NCBI GenBank assembly: GCA_963576565.1
Contig: OY755038.1
Location: 65,407,908-65,471,907, forward strand
Origin: Aspidapion aeneum
Lineage: Eukaryota > Arthropoda > Insecta > Coleoptera > Brentidae
Length of the DNA stretch: 64,000 nt
Direction: 5' to 3'
Of the stretch, positions 45,541 through 57,150 are shown piece after piece. Position 1 is the stretch's first letter, and each line of letters begins with the position of its first letter. The notes beneath the pieces are model-generated. The model saw only the letters and a program-made list of their open reading frames with translations. It did not search any database and had not been told where the DNA came from. The position numbers and the translations under genes are program-made.

Positions 45541-47800
45541 TCTATCAAATCTTGTGAAGCGTTTTTGACACACGTAGTGGTCCCATGACAATACAACATT
45601 AAGAAAAAAATATCCTCCCACCCTACCCCCACCCCTTCTATAGAAAAATGTGTTTTTGACACACTTCCCGTTATCCGATTTGGATAAAATTTGGTATACA
45701 CATAGTGGTCCGATGATAATACAACAATAAAAAAAAATATCCTCCCACCCTACCCCCACCCCTTCCATAGAAAATGCGTTTTTGACACCCTTCCCATTAT
45801 CCGATTTGGATGAAATTTGGTATACATATAGTGGTTCGATCCCAATACAACATTAAAAAAAATCCTACCACTCCTACCCCCACCCTCATCTATTGAAAAA
45901 TGCGTTTTTGACACCCTTTCCATTATCCGATTTGGATGAAATTTGGTTTACATATAGTGATCCGATGACAATACAATAATAAGAAAAAATATCCTCCCAC
46001 CTCTACCCCCACCCCCTTTCATAGAAAAATGAGTTTTTGACACACTTCCCATTATCCGATTTGGATGAAATTTGGTATACATATAGTGGTCCGATGACAA
46101 TACAACATTGAAAAAAAAATCCTGCCACTCCTACCACCACCCTCATCTATTGAAAAATGCGTTTTTGACACCCTTCCCATTATCCGATTTGGATGAAATT
46201 TGGTATACATATAGTGATCCGATGACAATACAATAATAAGAAAAAATATCCTCCCACCTCTACCCCCACCCCCTTTCATAGAAAAATGAGTTTTTGACAC
46301 ACTTTCCATTATCCGGTTTGGATGAAATTTGGTATTCACATAGTGGTCCGATGACAATACAACATAAAAAAAAAATATCCTCCCACCCTACCCCCACCCC
46401 TTCCATTGAAAATGCGTTTTTGACACCCTTTCCATTATCCGATTTGGATGAAATTTGGTATACATATAGTGGTCCGATGACAATACAACATTGAAAAAAA
46501 AATCCTACCACCCTACCCTCACCCCTTCTATAGAAAAATGTGTTTTTGACACACTTCCCGTTATCCGATTTGGATAAAATTTGGTATACACATAGTGGTC
46601 CGATGATAATACAACAATAAAAAAAAATATCCTCCCACCCCTACCCCCACCCCCTTCTATAGAAAAATTTGTTTTTGACACACATCCCGTAATCCGATTT
46701 GGATGAAATTTGGTATACATAGTGATCCGATGACAATACAATATTAAGAAAAAAATATCCTGCCGCCTCTACCCCCACCCCCTTTCATAGAAAAATGAGT
46801 TTTTGACACAATTCCCATTATCCGGTTTGGATGAAATTTGGTATTCACATAGTGGTCCGATGACAATACAACATTTAAAAAAAATATCCTCCCACCCTAC
46901 CCCCACCCCTTCCATAGAAAATGCGTTTTTGACACCCTTCCCGTTATCCGATTTGGATGAAATTTGGTATACATATAGTGGTTCGATCACAATACACAAT
47001 TGAAAAAAAAAATCCTACCACTCCTACCCCCACCCTCATCTAATGAAAAATGCGTTTTTGACACCCTTTCCATTATCCGATTTGGATGAAATTTGGTTTA
47101 CATATAGTGATCCGATGATAATACAATAATAAGAAAAATATCCTCCCACCTCTACCCCCACCCCCTTTCATAGAAAAATGAGTTTTTGACACACTTCCGA
47201 TGACAATACAACATTAAAAAAAAATATCCTCCCACCCCTACCCCCACCCCCTTCCATAGAAAATGCGTTTTTGACACCCTTCCCATTATCCGATTTGGAT
47301 GAAATTTGATACACACGTAGTGGTCCCATGACAATACAACATTAAGAAAAAAATATCCTCCCACCCCTACCCCCACCCCCTTCAATAGAAAATGCGTTTT
47401 TGACACATTTCCCATTATCCGATTTTGATGAAATTTGGTATACATATAGTGGTCCGATGACAATACAACATTGAAAAAAAATCCTACCACTCCTACCCCC
47501 ACCCTCATCTATGGAAAAATGCGTTTTTGACACACTTCCCATTATCCGATTTGGATGAAATTTGGTATACATATAGTGGTCCGATAACAATACAACAATA
47601 ATGAAAAAATGTCCTCCCACCCCTACCCCCCACACCCTTCCATGAAAAATGCGTTTTTGACACACTTCACTTCAAATTACTTTTATAAAATTTGGTATAT
47701 GCATAAAGGCCCGATGGCAATACAGCCCAAACAAAAAATATATTTCTAACTCTACCCCCACCCTCTCCTTCCCCCAATAGAAAAATGAGTTTCCAAATAA
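45541..47800 (+). repeat. Left arm, about 17 tandem units of 126-129 bp
   Basis: The anchor TATCCGATTTGGAT recurs at 45672, 45798, 45924, 46053, 46181, 46310, 46436, 46562, 46690, 46819, 46945 and 47074, and later near 47286, 47417 and 47553. Each unit has GAAATTTGGTATACATATAGTGG, GACAATACAACATT, a CTACCCCCACC tract and GCGTTTTTGACAC. Most spacings are 126 or 129, multiples of three, so long frames with 42-residue repeats appear; they are not genes. Confidence 0.93.
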
Positions 47801-47945
47801 CTCACGATCAGCGATTTCATTATAATCTAGAATAAACTCTATTTATTTACTTCTGCATTTTTCTGCTAGATTGATTTTTGCAAATAGTGATATTTAATTG
47901 ATACGGATATCTTGTCGTAATAACATCGTCAAAATTATATATTTT
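47801..47945. other. Central spacer of the foldback
   Basis: About 145 bp of unique A+T-rich sequence between the two arms, with no motif. In single strands it would be the loop. Confidence 0.75.
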
Positions 47946-49950
47946 TTTAATGTTGTATTGTCATCGGACCACTATGTGAATACCAAATTTCATCCAAATC
48001 GGATAATGGAAAATGTGTCAAAAACATTTTTCTATGAAAGGGGGTGGGGGTAGAGGTGGGAGGATATTTTTTTATTAATATTGTATTGGCATCGGATCAC
48101 TATATGTATACCAAATTTCATCCAAATCGGATTATGGGAAGTGTGTCAAAAACGCATTTTTCTATAGATGAGGGTGGGGGTAGGAGTGGTAGGATTTTTT
48201 TTTATTGTTGTATTGTCATCGGACCACTATGTGAATACGAAATTTCATCCAAATCGGATAATGGGAAGGGTGTCAAAAACGCATTTTCTATGGAAGGGGT
48301 GGCGGTAGAGGTGGGAGAATATTTTTTTTTAATGTTGTATTGTCATCGGACCACTATGTGAATACCAAATTTCATCCAAATCGGATAATGGGAAGTGTGT
48401 CAAAAACATTTTTCTATGGAAGGGGGTGGGGGTAGGGGTGGGAGGATATTTTTTTCTTATTGTTGTATTATCATCGGACCACTATGTGTATACCAAATTT
48501 TATCCAAATCGGATAATGGAAAGTGTGTCAAAAACATTTTTCTATGAAAGGGGGTGGGGGTAGAGGTGGGAGGATATTTTTTTATTAATATTGTATTGTC
48601 ATCGGATCACTATATGTATACCAAATTTCATCCAAATCGGATTATGGGAAGGGTGTCAAAAACGCATTTTCTATGGAAGGGGTGGTGGTAGAGGTGGGAG
48701 AATATTTTTTTTTAATGTTGTATTGTCATCGGACCACTATGTGAATACCAAATTTCATCCAAATCGGATAATGGGAAGTGTGTCAAAAACATTTTTCTAT
48801 GGAAGGGGGTGGGGGTAGGGGTGGGAGGATATTTTTTTCTTATTGTTGTATTATCATCGGACCACTATGTGTATACCAAATTTTATCCAAATCGGATAAC
48901 GGGAAGTGTGTCAAAAACACATTTTTCTATAGAAGGGGTGGGGGTAGGGGTGGGTGGATATTTTTTTCTTAATGTTGTATTGTCATGGGACCACTACGTG
49001 TGTACAAAATTTCATCCAAATCGGATAATGGGAAGTGTGTCTAAAACTCATTTTTCTATGAAAGGGGGTGGGGGTAGAGGTGGCAGGACATTTTTTTCTT
49101 ATAATGTATTGTCATTGGATCACTATATGTATACCAAATTTGATCCAAATCGGATAATGGAAAGTGTATCAAAAACTCATTTTTCTATGAAAGGGGGTGG
49201 GGATGGAGGTGGTAGGACATTTTTTTCTTAATATAGTATTGTCATCGGATCACTATATGTATACCAAATTTCATCCAAATCGGAAAATGGGAAGTGTGTC
49301 AAAAACTCATTTTTCTATGAAAGGGGGTGGGGGTAGAGGTGGGAGGATATTTTTTTATTAATATTGTATTGTCATCGGATCACTATATGTAAACCAAATT
49401 TCATCCAAATCGGATTATGGGAAGTGCGTCAAAAACGCATTTTTCTATAGATGAGGGTGGGGGTAGGAGTGGTAGGATTTTTTTTTATTGTTGTATTGTC
49501 ATCGGACCACTATGTGAATACCAAATTTCATCCAAATCGGATAATGGGAAGGGTGTCAAAAACGCATTTTCTATGGAAGGGGTGGTGGTAGAGGTGGGAG
49601 GATATTTTTTTTTTAATGTTGTATTGTCATCGGACCACTATATGTATACCAAATTTCATCTAAATCGGATAACGGGATGTGTGTCAAAAACAAATTTTTC
49701 TATGGAAGGGGGTGGGGGTAGGGGTGGGAGGATATTTTTTTCTTATTGTTGTATTATCATCGGACCACTATGTGTATACCAAATTTTATCCAAATCGGAT
49801 AACGGGAAGTGTGTCAAAAACACATTTTTCTATAGATGGGGCGGGGGTAGGGGTGGGAGGATATTTTTTCTTAGTGTTGTATTGTCATGGGACCACTACG
49901 TGTGTACCAAATTTCATCCAAATCGGATATTGGGAAGTGTGTCAAAAACG
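47946..49950 (-). repeat. Right arm, about 16 tandem units, inverted
   Basis: The same unit on the opposite strand: ATTGTCATCGGACCACTATG, CCAAATTTCATCCAAATCGGAT, GTGTCAAAAACGC, then a GGTGGGGGTAG tract. The arm ends at TTTGATAGATAGTTAG, the inverse of the left border. The left arm lacks about 35-40 bp next to that border (near 45568) relative to this arm. Confidence 0.93.
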
Positions 49951-50104
49951 TTTCACAAGATTTGATAGATAGTTAGTTAGACAGAACATCTGAAGCTAAA
50001 TATAAAAGCTTGTAAAAAATTGCGTGAAGGATTTTTTAAAGATGTTATTATATAAATATTATATTTTATTTTTCATCCACACATTTTATCAAAAAAAAAA
50101 TTTT

Positions 50105-50199
50105 AGTCCGGCGCCGAGTTGGCCGGCGCCCAGTTGGCGGCGCCGAGTTGGCCCGGCGCCGAGTTGGCCCGGCGCCCAGTTGGCGGCGCCCAGTTGTCC
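50105..50199 (-). repeat. Right GGCGCC-rich terminus of the foldback
   Basis: Six GGCGCC motifs with GAGTTGG/CAGTTGG spacers, the inverse of the left end but two units shorter. Terminates CAGTTGTCC. Confidence 0.9.
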
Positions 50200-50273
50200 C
50201 ATTCCGATTTACGGTCCGCGCAAGTTAAAACAAACCCTAAGCGCTCTCGGCCGTTGAAAGCTATATTAGTTTC

Positions 50274-52218
50274 GTTCCATCAAAGCGTGGGACGGTTATA
50301 GAACGGTACGAAAAATCCTGTTTGCGTTCCAGGTCGACGTTGTACTGTTATGGGAAGTCAGTTTTCCGTTCCATCAAGCAACCTAAACTGGTTTCGGACT
50401 CCTCTGAAAGACAAGAATTGCACACAGGCGCATTAGAAGGCGCAGAAAAATAGTATGTAAAACACACACATTTCTAGTTTACATCATCTGAGATAATAAT
50501 ATACCATTAAATTACATTAAACTTACATTTGTCTGAGAACATTCAAAAAACAGTGAATAACCCAAAAAATTAATTTTTTTTCAAAATAAATTGAGTTTTA
50601 CAACTAATTTTAACACATGACAAAATGCCGGGGAAGCCACGTAAATATACAAATATTTTTAAAATTTCCAAAAAAATTTTTTGCTACATCTGCAGCATCT
50701 GTTGATTTTTTTGCAAGAGCCTCTTAATTTTTATTACTACGGGACTGGGGATCGTGTAGGCATACCACATGAAAGAAAGCTGTACTGACCGTAGGGTAGC
50801 TTGCTTAGAAAAAGAAAAACTGGTTTAGCAGGTGATTGGATAGGAATAGAAACATAACGGTTTACCCTGATCGCAGCAAATCCCGGTGACCTGTGAACTA
50901 AAAGTTAAAAGAAGAAGGATAACACCGGAAGTAAAATTTTACACCAGATTTGGCGGAAGAACAAACGACTTCGCTTTAAGGCATCGACATTAAGGTCATT
51001 ACTAAAGTACAAGCTACAAAATGTGATTTTCCTAACTGCTTAGAAGTATCACGATCTCCATTTTCTAAAAATGAATAAAATCGCATAAACTTGAATATTA
51101 AGGCTTTCTATAATATGTAGGTAATTTCACAAATATTTTATAAAAATCAAATTAGAAAATACAAATAAATAAATATATAAATTTCACATAAAACTTGTGA
51201 TAGTAGAAAAAATAAATATATTTTTACAAGTTTTGCCCAAAAATATGTGCTAATACAAGTTCGTTTTAGTTTTTGGTATATTTAGTTTATTAGGCAGTCT
51301 GAAGTGGTTTATAGTTTGTGAATACAGGGTGTAACTAAATAAGTGTAAAACATTTAAGGGGGTGATTCCTCATCAAAAAAAGATAAGATCTTTCATATAA
51401 AGAAACTTCATTGGAGCATCCCTTGTTAAGATACAGCCCCTTAAAGGGGGTACATAAAATTTTCTACTACCAAAAAGACACTTAGCCGGTAATGAATTTG
51501 GTTTACCCCATGGTTGTAAGGGGTGGAAAACGCAACCCCTAAAATTTATTTCCAATGTAATTTTTTGTCTTATTATTTGTTTTCCATTCAAAAATATATT
51601 TCCGATAGCCTGTTTCATTGTAAATAATAAATGTCTCCTGGATTTTTTGCCCAAAATAAACCAGTTCGCAGCAAAAAATTATTTCACGAACAACTACAGA
51701 GATACATCGTCATAAATGTTATGTACCCCCTTTAAGGGGCGGTATCTTAAGAAGGGATGCTCCAATAAAGTTTCTTTATATGAAAGATCCTATCTTTTTT
51801 TCGATGAGGAATCATCCCCTTAAATATTTTACACTTATTTAGTTACACCCTGTATAAATTAAATTGATGTAATTTTATCTGCATTTTAAAGAACTAAAAT
51901 TAAAAATATATTATGATAATCCTATGTAATTGTGTAATCCTTTCTGTGCGCAGCTTTAATTTCGTGCTCTCGAATTCATACGTAGCCTTCGATTAATCTT
52001 TAAGCGAGACGCCAAACCTTTTAGTCACGTGATTTTAAAATTAACTCTCTCGCATATGATCACGTGCCTGAAGTAAATCGAACAGCATTCGGTTTTTGGA
52101 CAGTTATTTGGTCGTTCCATCTAACCCAAACCGTTTTAAAACAGTCGTTGCACTGCATTGCGCGCGCGCCTTGGAATTTTTTCGACGGTTCTGTGACCGT
52201 AGAACTGTTTGATGGAAC
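50274..52218 (+). mobile_element. Family R TIR element, copy B
   Basis: Ends are GTTCCATCAAAGCGTGGGAC on the left and, inverted, GTTCCATCAAACAGTTCTAC on the right. Inverted similarity extends about 46 bp, including GAACGGTACGAAAAA versus GAACCGTCGAAAAAA. Without the 528-bp MITE the element is about 1.4 kb and has no coding frame. It is a non-autonomous DNA transposon of unassigned superfamily. It shows what copy A looked like before the nested insertions. Confidence 0.75.
51325..51852. mobile_element. 528-bp CAGGGTGTAAC MITE with long TIRs
   Basis: Starts CAGGGTGTAACTAAATAAG and ends with the exact inverse, CTTATTTAGTTACACCCTG. Terminal inverted repeats are about 135 bp. TA duplications lie at 51323-51324 and 51853-51854. 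The empty site is present in family R copy A. A 93-codon frame inside (51373-51654, minus) has no motif. Tc1-mariner-like, non-autonomous. Confidence 0.9.
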
Positions 52219-53853
52219 AGAACTATTATGATCCGCCACACAGTAGTTTCTTTTACGAAAACATTAGGTCAATTGCTAACATGTTTAGTTCATTGAGGAA
52301 TTTTATATATTTTGTTTATGTACTGTAAGCCCGCCGATGCAAATTTAATAATAATCGGAAGCTCAAGCTTTATATTTTAGGGTATTATTTTTGCAGACCT
52401 AATTGCTCAACTGCTTAAAAGCAGTAAACAATTATTAATAATTAATTTTTTAAAATTCAATAACGTAACTGGGAAGGATTGTTATTAAAGTACTGAAATA
52501 AAATATCCGTTAAAATTTGCCCATTCATCTTTGCAGTTATTTATTTTTTGATATTGGTTTACTTTTTACTAGGTACTATATTATAGTTAATATGTTTAAA
52601 AAAATATGTTAAAAACCGAGATATTAATAAACAAAAAATAAAAATAATAAAGTATTTTTTCTACGAGCAAGTGAAAAGTTTTACTTTGCCGCACACATTT
52701 TAGTTTTAAAACTGCCACTTTTCCTAGCTGTGTAATTTTCCACACTACTTTTCCGCACTCTCCGAAAGAATCGGCACCTTGTTATTAATTTTTTTCGGTG
52801 TTCTTGACAACCCAAGTTTGAATTGCTTTTCCTACATGACAACGATCTAACAAATCCTGCCTAGTCATAAAGTTTTGTAATGTAATGTTATTTTTTTTAT
52901 GTGTTTTTCGCACACTCGAACAAAAAATAGCGTTGCTAACTCTTGCGGAAAATTTATTTTTCGAACTTGATTGGTGGCCGAATCAGGTGGGAAAAAGTGA
53001 CACTTTCCGTACTTGTTAGGAAATATACTATTTTTAACGAGCAAGCATGCGGAAAACTGCGTTTCATACACTCATTTGCATAAGAAAATTCGTACTTTAA
53101 AAAAAAATCCGCACTGCTTCGTTACTTTTAGTGTAATATGTATGACGATATCAAAATTGTATTGTAAACTTCAAAATTGTATGGTAAATTAAAATTAAAC
53201 TCTCTTAATGGCATAAAGCAAGTTGCAAATAACTTTCATTTATAAAACTGACAACAGTTTTGTGAACAGAAGAGCTTTTGCGATAATGTCGGAAAAATTG
53301 ATGCAGAGATCATGGATGACACTGCAGAAGCAGCCAGTACCATCAGCTTAACCGCAAAAATGGAAAATAAATAATATTAAAAAGGCAGTAAAAACAAAAA
53401 CATACAAAAAATAGATTTATTTCAATTTCTGCACGCTCGTTAAAAAAGTTTTGTAACCAACACGTACGGAAAGCAGTTTTTGCGCTCTTAAGGCTTTGAT
53501 GTCGCATATTATTTTATGACATTTCAAACTCCAAAACGTATTTATTATTTGTTCATTTTTGTTTCTACCTTATTTATAAACGTTTCTTCAAAAAGTATAT
53601 TTTTTGTTGGAAGCATTGCGATATAATAAAATGTGCAAAAATTTACGAGCGATAAAAGATTTAACCAATTTTTTTTACGAGTGTACGTCGCGTCAGCTCT
53701 GTTTATAAACATAACGCTTAAAGCTGTACCTATTGCTACATTTCTCACTATTTTCTTTATAGCATTTGTATTAAATACTTTTTAAGCAGTATTTTTTTAA
53801 TCGCTGGTAATCTTGCTTATTTGAAATACGAAAATTATATTTTTTTTATTTAG
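52219..53853. other. No recognised feature
   Basis: A+T-rich sequence. It has several short iterated motifs (TTTTCCGCAC, GCACACTC) near 52680-53110 but no gene or bounded repeat that I can support. Confidence 0.4.
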
Positions 53854-53858
53854 TCGGT

Positions 53859-55346
53859 TTAGAACGTTTTTCTACGTTGTCCGACGCCTATTCTCCACCT
53901 CCTTCGATTCTGACAATCATCTTCTGTCAGTTTTTTTTGACTCATTGATCTTTGGATTGACTGTTGCCATTCTAGTTTAGGACGCCCTCTTTTTCTGCGC
54001 CCTATTGGTTGCCATCCTAGGACCTGCTTTGGTAATCTTTCGTCGTTCATCCGTTGTACATGGCCGTACCATATCAGTTGTCTTTTAGTGATGTCATCCG
54101 TTATGCTCCCTTCGATTCCCATTCTTTCTTTTATGATCTCATTTCTTATGTGATCTGTTCTAGATATTCTCATTGATCTTCTTATTGCATCCATTTCGAC
54201 ACTTTCCATTTTTGTTTTGTATTTTTCTGTTACGCGACAAGTCTCTATTCCATAAAACAGCGTGCTTTTCACCATTGTTTCATATATGTTAAATTTTACA
54301 TTCTTTTTTATCTCTCTGCTCCATAAAATACTGTTAAGACATCCAATAACCTTTTTTGCTTTTACTATTCTTTTTTCCAGTTCTTTACAGTCTGTTCCTG
54401 TCTTATCAAATGTGACACCCAAGTATACATACTCATTGCATGGAGATATTACTTGTCCATTGTCTAGTTCTAACTCACTGGATTCGTTTCCAATACATAA
54501 GTACTGTGTCTTGTCCACGTTCACTGTTAATCCCCACTTTTGGTATTCTTCCATTAGCTTTCTCATCATATACTCCATGTCCTCTTTACCATTAGCTACA
54601 ATTACTTGGTCGTCAGCAAACTGTAGTGTGTATATGGTAAATCGGTCGTTAAGTTGTATTCCCATGCCGTGCACTTTCCGTTTCCAGTTTTTTAGAGCTA
54701 CTGCGATATATATTTTAAAAAGAGTTGGAGAAATACAACATCCCTGTCTTAAGCCTTTTGTTACCAGGAATTTTTTTGAAAGTCGATTTCCAACTTTAAT
54801 TTTAGATTTTGACCCTTTGTATAGTTCTTTTATCGCTTTTATGTATGTATGATTGATATTAGTCTGCTCTAGCAGTGTCCATAGTTTTTCTACTGGAACG
54901 GTATCATATGCTTTTTGTAGGTCCACAAAGGTAACATGAGTCTCTATATTTCTGGCGCTCCTTTTCTCAATTACTTGTTTAAGACAAAAAACATTATCAC
55001 TACAAGATCTACCTGCACGAAACCCACTTTGCTCTTCTTCTTCTTGTTCATGAAAATCCTTCTCTATTAGATCTCTAAGAATCCTACCGTACAATCTACT
55101 GAGAGTACTAGTTACTGAAATTCCTCTGTAATTGTTGCAATCCAGCTTGTTTCCTTTTTTATGTATTGAGGATATGAATGCAATTTTGCAATCATCAGGT
55201 ACTGGATGTCCGTCTATGCATTGATTGATAATATTTGTGAGATTTTCGATTAGTTTCTCTGATCCATATTTGAGCATTTCAGCATAAATTCCTCCAGGTC
55301 CGCTAGCTTTTCCGGATTTAAGCTTTTTAATACTATTTTTTATCAT
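53859..55346 (-). CDS. LINE reverse transcriptase, open 495-codon frame
   Basis: RNA-dependent DNA polymerase for target-primed reverse transcription. Visible blocks are SGKASGPGGI (11-20), RGISVTSTLSRLYGRIL (74-90), SGFRAGRSC (107-115), VDLQKAYD with Asp142, GLRQGCCISPTLF (198-210) and catalytic FADD (243-246). The thumb follows, with YVYLGVTFD, and a C-terminal part with WYGHVQRM and GRRKRGRPKLEW motifs. The stop is 5 bases from the element end. The frame starts inside the parent polyprotein, so the ATG at 55346 is only the first Met after a break and not a natural start. Upstream (55347-55800) the linker to the endonuclease is broken. This copy has a coherent RT but probably no activity alone. 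Confidence 0.88.
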   Translation of the reverse strand: MIKNSIKKLKSGKASGPGGIYAEMLKYGSEKLIENLTNIINQCIDGHPVPDDCKIAFISSIHKKGNKLDCNNYRGISVTSTLSRLYGRILRDLIEKDFHEQEEEEQSGFRAGRSCSDNVFCLKQVIEKRSARNIETHVTFVDLQKAYDTVPVEKLWTLLEQTNINHTYIKAIKELYKGSKSKIKVGNRLSKKFLVTKGLRQGCCISPTLFKIYIAVALKNWKRKVHGMGIQLNDRFTIYTLQFADDQVIVANGKEDMEYMMRKLMEEYQKWGLTVNVDKTQYLCIGNESSELELDNGQVISPCNEYVYLGVTFDKTGTDCKELEKRIVKAKKVIGCLNSILWSREIKKNVKFNIYETMVKSTLFYGIETCRVTEKYKTKMESVEMDAIRRSMRISRTDHIRNEIIKERMGIEGSITDDITKRQLIWYGHVQRMNDERLPKQVLGWQPIGRRKRGRPKLEWQQSIQRSMSQKKLTEDDCQNRRRWRIGVGQRRKTF

Positions 55347-55800
55347 TTCTTTTTCGATGATTACTTCCTCTCCGTGTACTTCTATGTCTCTGCTCGGAGA
55401 GGCTGCCAGATATTCGGGTCTCGTTTCCTGCAGCAGTCCCTTGTAGTGTTCTGTTCATTGTTCTGGTTTAATGATCTGGATGTTTACTTTTTCTTTTGTT
55501 GGGTTTTTTACTGTAGAAATGAATTTCTATACTTCAGAACTCTGCCTACCTCCTACGTGTGTATTGATATCGTGGCATTTGCGCTCGAACAGTTCATTTT
55601 TTTCTGTGCGTATCAAATTTCTCAGCTGTCTTTTGGTTTCCCTGTAGATTTCTAGGTCTCTTTAGTACTTAGCCATTTCAAGTATGTGCGTTTTTTCTCT
55701 TTGACCATTTCCTGTATTTTTTCCGTCCACCACATCTTCCTGCTATTTCTATTATCTTGGTATCCAACAGCTTCGATGCTTGCTTCCTTTAAGCTTTTTA

Positions 55801-56723
55801 TTATATTATTATTGTATATATCTCTTCAAATGAGTGTTCTGTGTTTATTAATTTTTTATCTAATCGGTTCTGATACAATCTTTGAGTACTTTCTTTTTCT
55901 AGACTTCTAAAGTTGTATTTTTGATTGTCTTCGATGCATTCTAGGTTTTCATTTTCTTCAATACTTTCGTCCTTATGTGTTTTTCTGAAAGGGAATAATA
56001 TGTTTGCTTTTACCAGATGGTGGTCAGATCCACAGGTAATACCACGAAGTGCTCGCACATCATACCACTTTAATTGCGAGTGTTGTCCACCTATAGCATA
56101 GTCAATGATTGATTTAAGATTTCTTGTTGGCTGAATCCAGTTATATCGATGAATATCCTTATGCCTAAAAAAACCATTATTTATTTTTAGGTTGTGGGTT
56201 TCACACAATTGCATCAGGCTCAAGCCATTATCATTTGTTACTTCTTCTCCAAATGGTCCTATCACCTTGCTCTGGGTTTGTCTACCAGTTCGGCTATTAA
56301 AATCGCCAAGCATAATTATTTCTCTGTTATTACCGATTTTGGTGATAGTCTCATCAAGTTGGTCAAAGAACAGTTGTTTTGTAGCTACTTTTTCGTCATC
56401 TGATGGTGCGTAGACTGCTATTATGCTTATATTATGACCAAGCATCTTAATGTTCACTCGAAGTATGTTTTCACTAATGCAATCGTAGTCGGTAATCTTA
56501 TTTTTTAGGTTTTTCTTTATTAATAAGGATACCCCTCTGGCTGCTCTTCTTTCTTTTGGGACTCCAGTGAATATATGGCGAAATTGCCGACACTATTCGT
56601 ACCTGTTCCTTTCTTTTTTGTCTCTGCATGTGCAATGATATCGATCTTAAAATTCTGTACTTCGGTTGCAATAAGGTCCAACTTTTGATTCACTCCCTGT
56701 ACGTTCCATGTAGCTATATTCAT
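55801..56723 (-). pseudogene. LINE APE endonuclease, frameshifted
   Basis: ATG at 56721-56723 begins MNIATWNVQG (metal-binding Asn). IDIIAHAETK follows with the catalytic Glu; the residue pattern is ALTETK in copy 1. Near 56577 one or two bases are lost relative to copy 1 (TATGGCGAAATT versus TATGGACAAAATT), shifting the frame. The correct frame then runs through IIAVYAPSDDE, MLGDFNSRTGR, ID-YAIGG and CGSDHHLV (catalytic His) to a stop at 55801. The domain is complete apart from the frameshift. Confidence 0.85.
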
Positions 56724-57150
56724 AGTCCTTTGTCTTTGCTTTTTTCGTCTTTGAGAATTTCCATCTATTACTCCGAGGCTTTGTTTAGGCTTTTTGGTAA
56801 TTGCTTTGTTTTACAAGTATTAGAGAACCAGTCTAATGCCTCAACCCCCTACTTGGAGGGCCAGGATTTTTAATCAGGGTTTTACTCCTCTAGCCTTTGA
56901 CGAGCCAACACCATACGGTAAGGCAACAGCTGTCTTTTATACTATCCCTAAAAGAAAGGGTTGCCACCTACGCTATGATCACCGTACCGAGGTCCATTCT
57001 CTCCGCCTTTCATATCGATGTGGTCTTCTCCCGTAACCCTGAGAAAGGGACCCTAGACAGGTGCTAACTCTCCGGGTCGGAGAGTACCTGGAATCTACGG
57101 AGGGCACGGGTCGATTCATTTCCCCTGATAGACATCTGACGAGGTACCCC
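56724..57150 (-). other. LINE 5' UTR
   Basis: G+C-richer sequence upstream of the endonuclease ATG on the minus strand, including a CTCTCCGACCCGGAGAG hairpin (sense) at about 57078-57094. It has no counterpart elsewhere in this window because copy 1 is truncated. An internal promoter is expected for this class; none was pinpointed. Confidence 0.6.

Larger units (their letters stand above)
45284..50199. mobile_element. 4.9-kb foldback element with tandem-repeat arms
   Basis: A giant imperfect palindrome. Both outer ends begin GGACAACTGGGCGCCGCC (inverted on the right) and hold 8 (left) or 6 (right) GGCGCC motifs separated by CCAACT. These are followed by a shared A+T-rich segment up to TCTATCAAATCTTGTGA. 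Inward, each arm is a tandem array of about 126-129-bp units in inverted orientation. An approximately 145-bp unique spacer lies at the centre. No transposase frame exists. Long inverted repeats made of tandem units are the hallmark of FB/Galileo-type foldback elements; the relationship is by structure only. A clear target duplication is not visible. Confidence 0.85.
53854..57150 (-). mobile_element. RTE-like LINE, best-preserved copy (copy 2)
   Basis: A minus-strand non-LTR retrotransposon of about 3.3 kb, with 5' UTR, APE endonuclease and reverse transcriptase. In sense orientation it ends CGTTCTAAACCGAC, then TAAATAAAAAAAATATAA. It lacks RNase H and has almost no 3' UTR, as in the RTE clade; assignment to that clade rests on motifs and layout. 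The 5' limit near 57150 is where the G+C-richer leader ends at GGTACCCCA. A 7-bp TATAATT on both sides is a weak candidate target duplication. Confidence 0.85.

Noticed and set aside
45538..49972. Glycine-rich repeat proteins (SKTHFS...GGGRGGRIFF type) on both strands
   Set aside because: The foldback unit is mostly 126 or 129 bp, divisible by three, so units stay in frame. The frames occur on both strands and follow the DNA repeat.
45269..50212. 12-bp target duplication for the large foldback (AATGCCGGTCTA versus CATTCCGATTTA)
   Set aside because: Only 8 of 12 positions agree, which can occur by chance in this composition.
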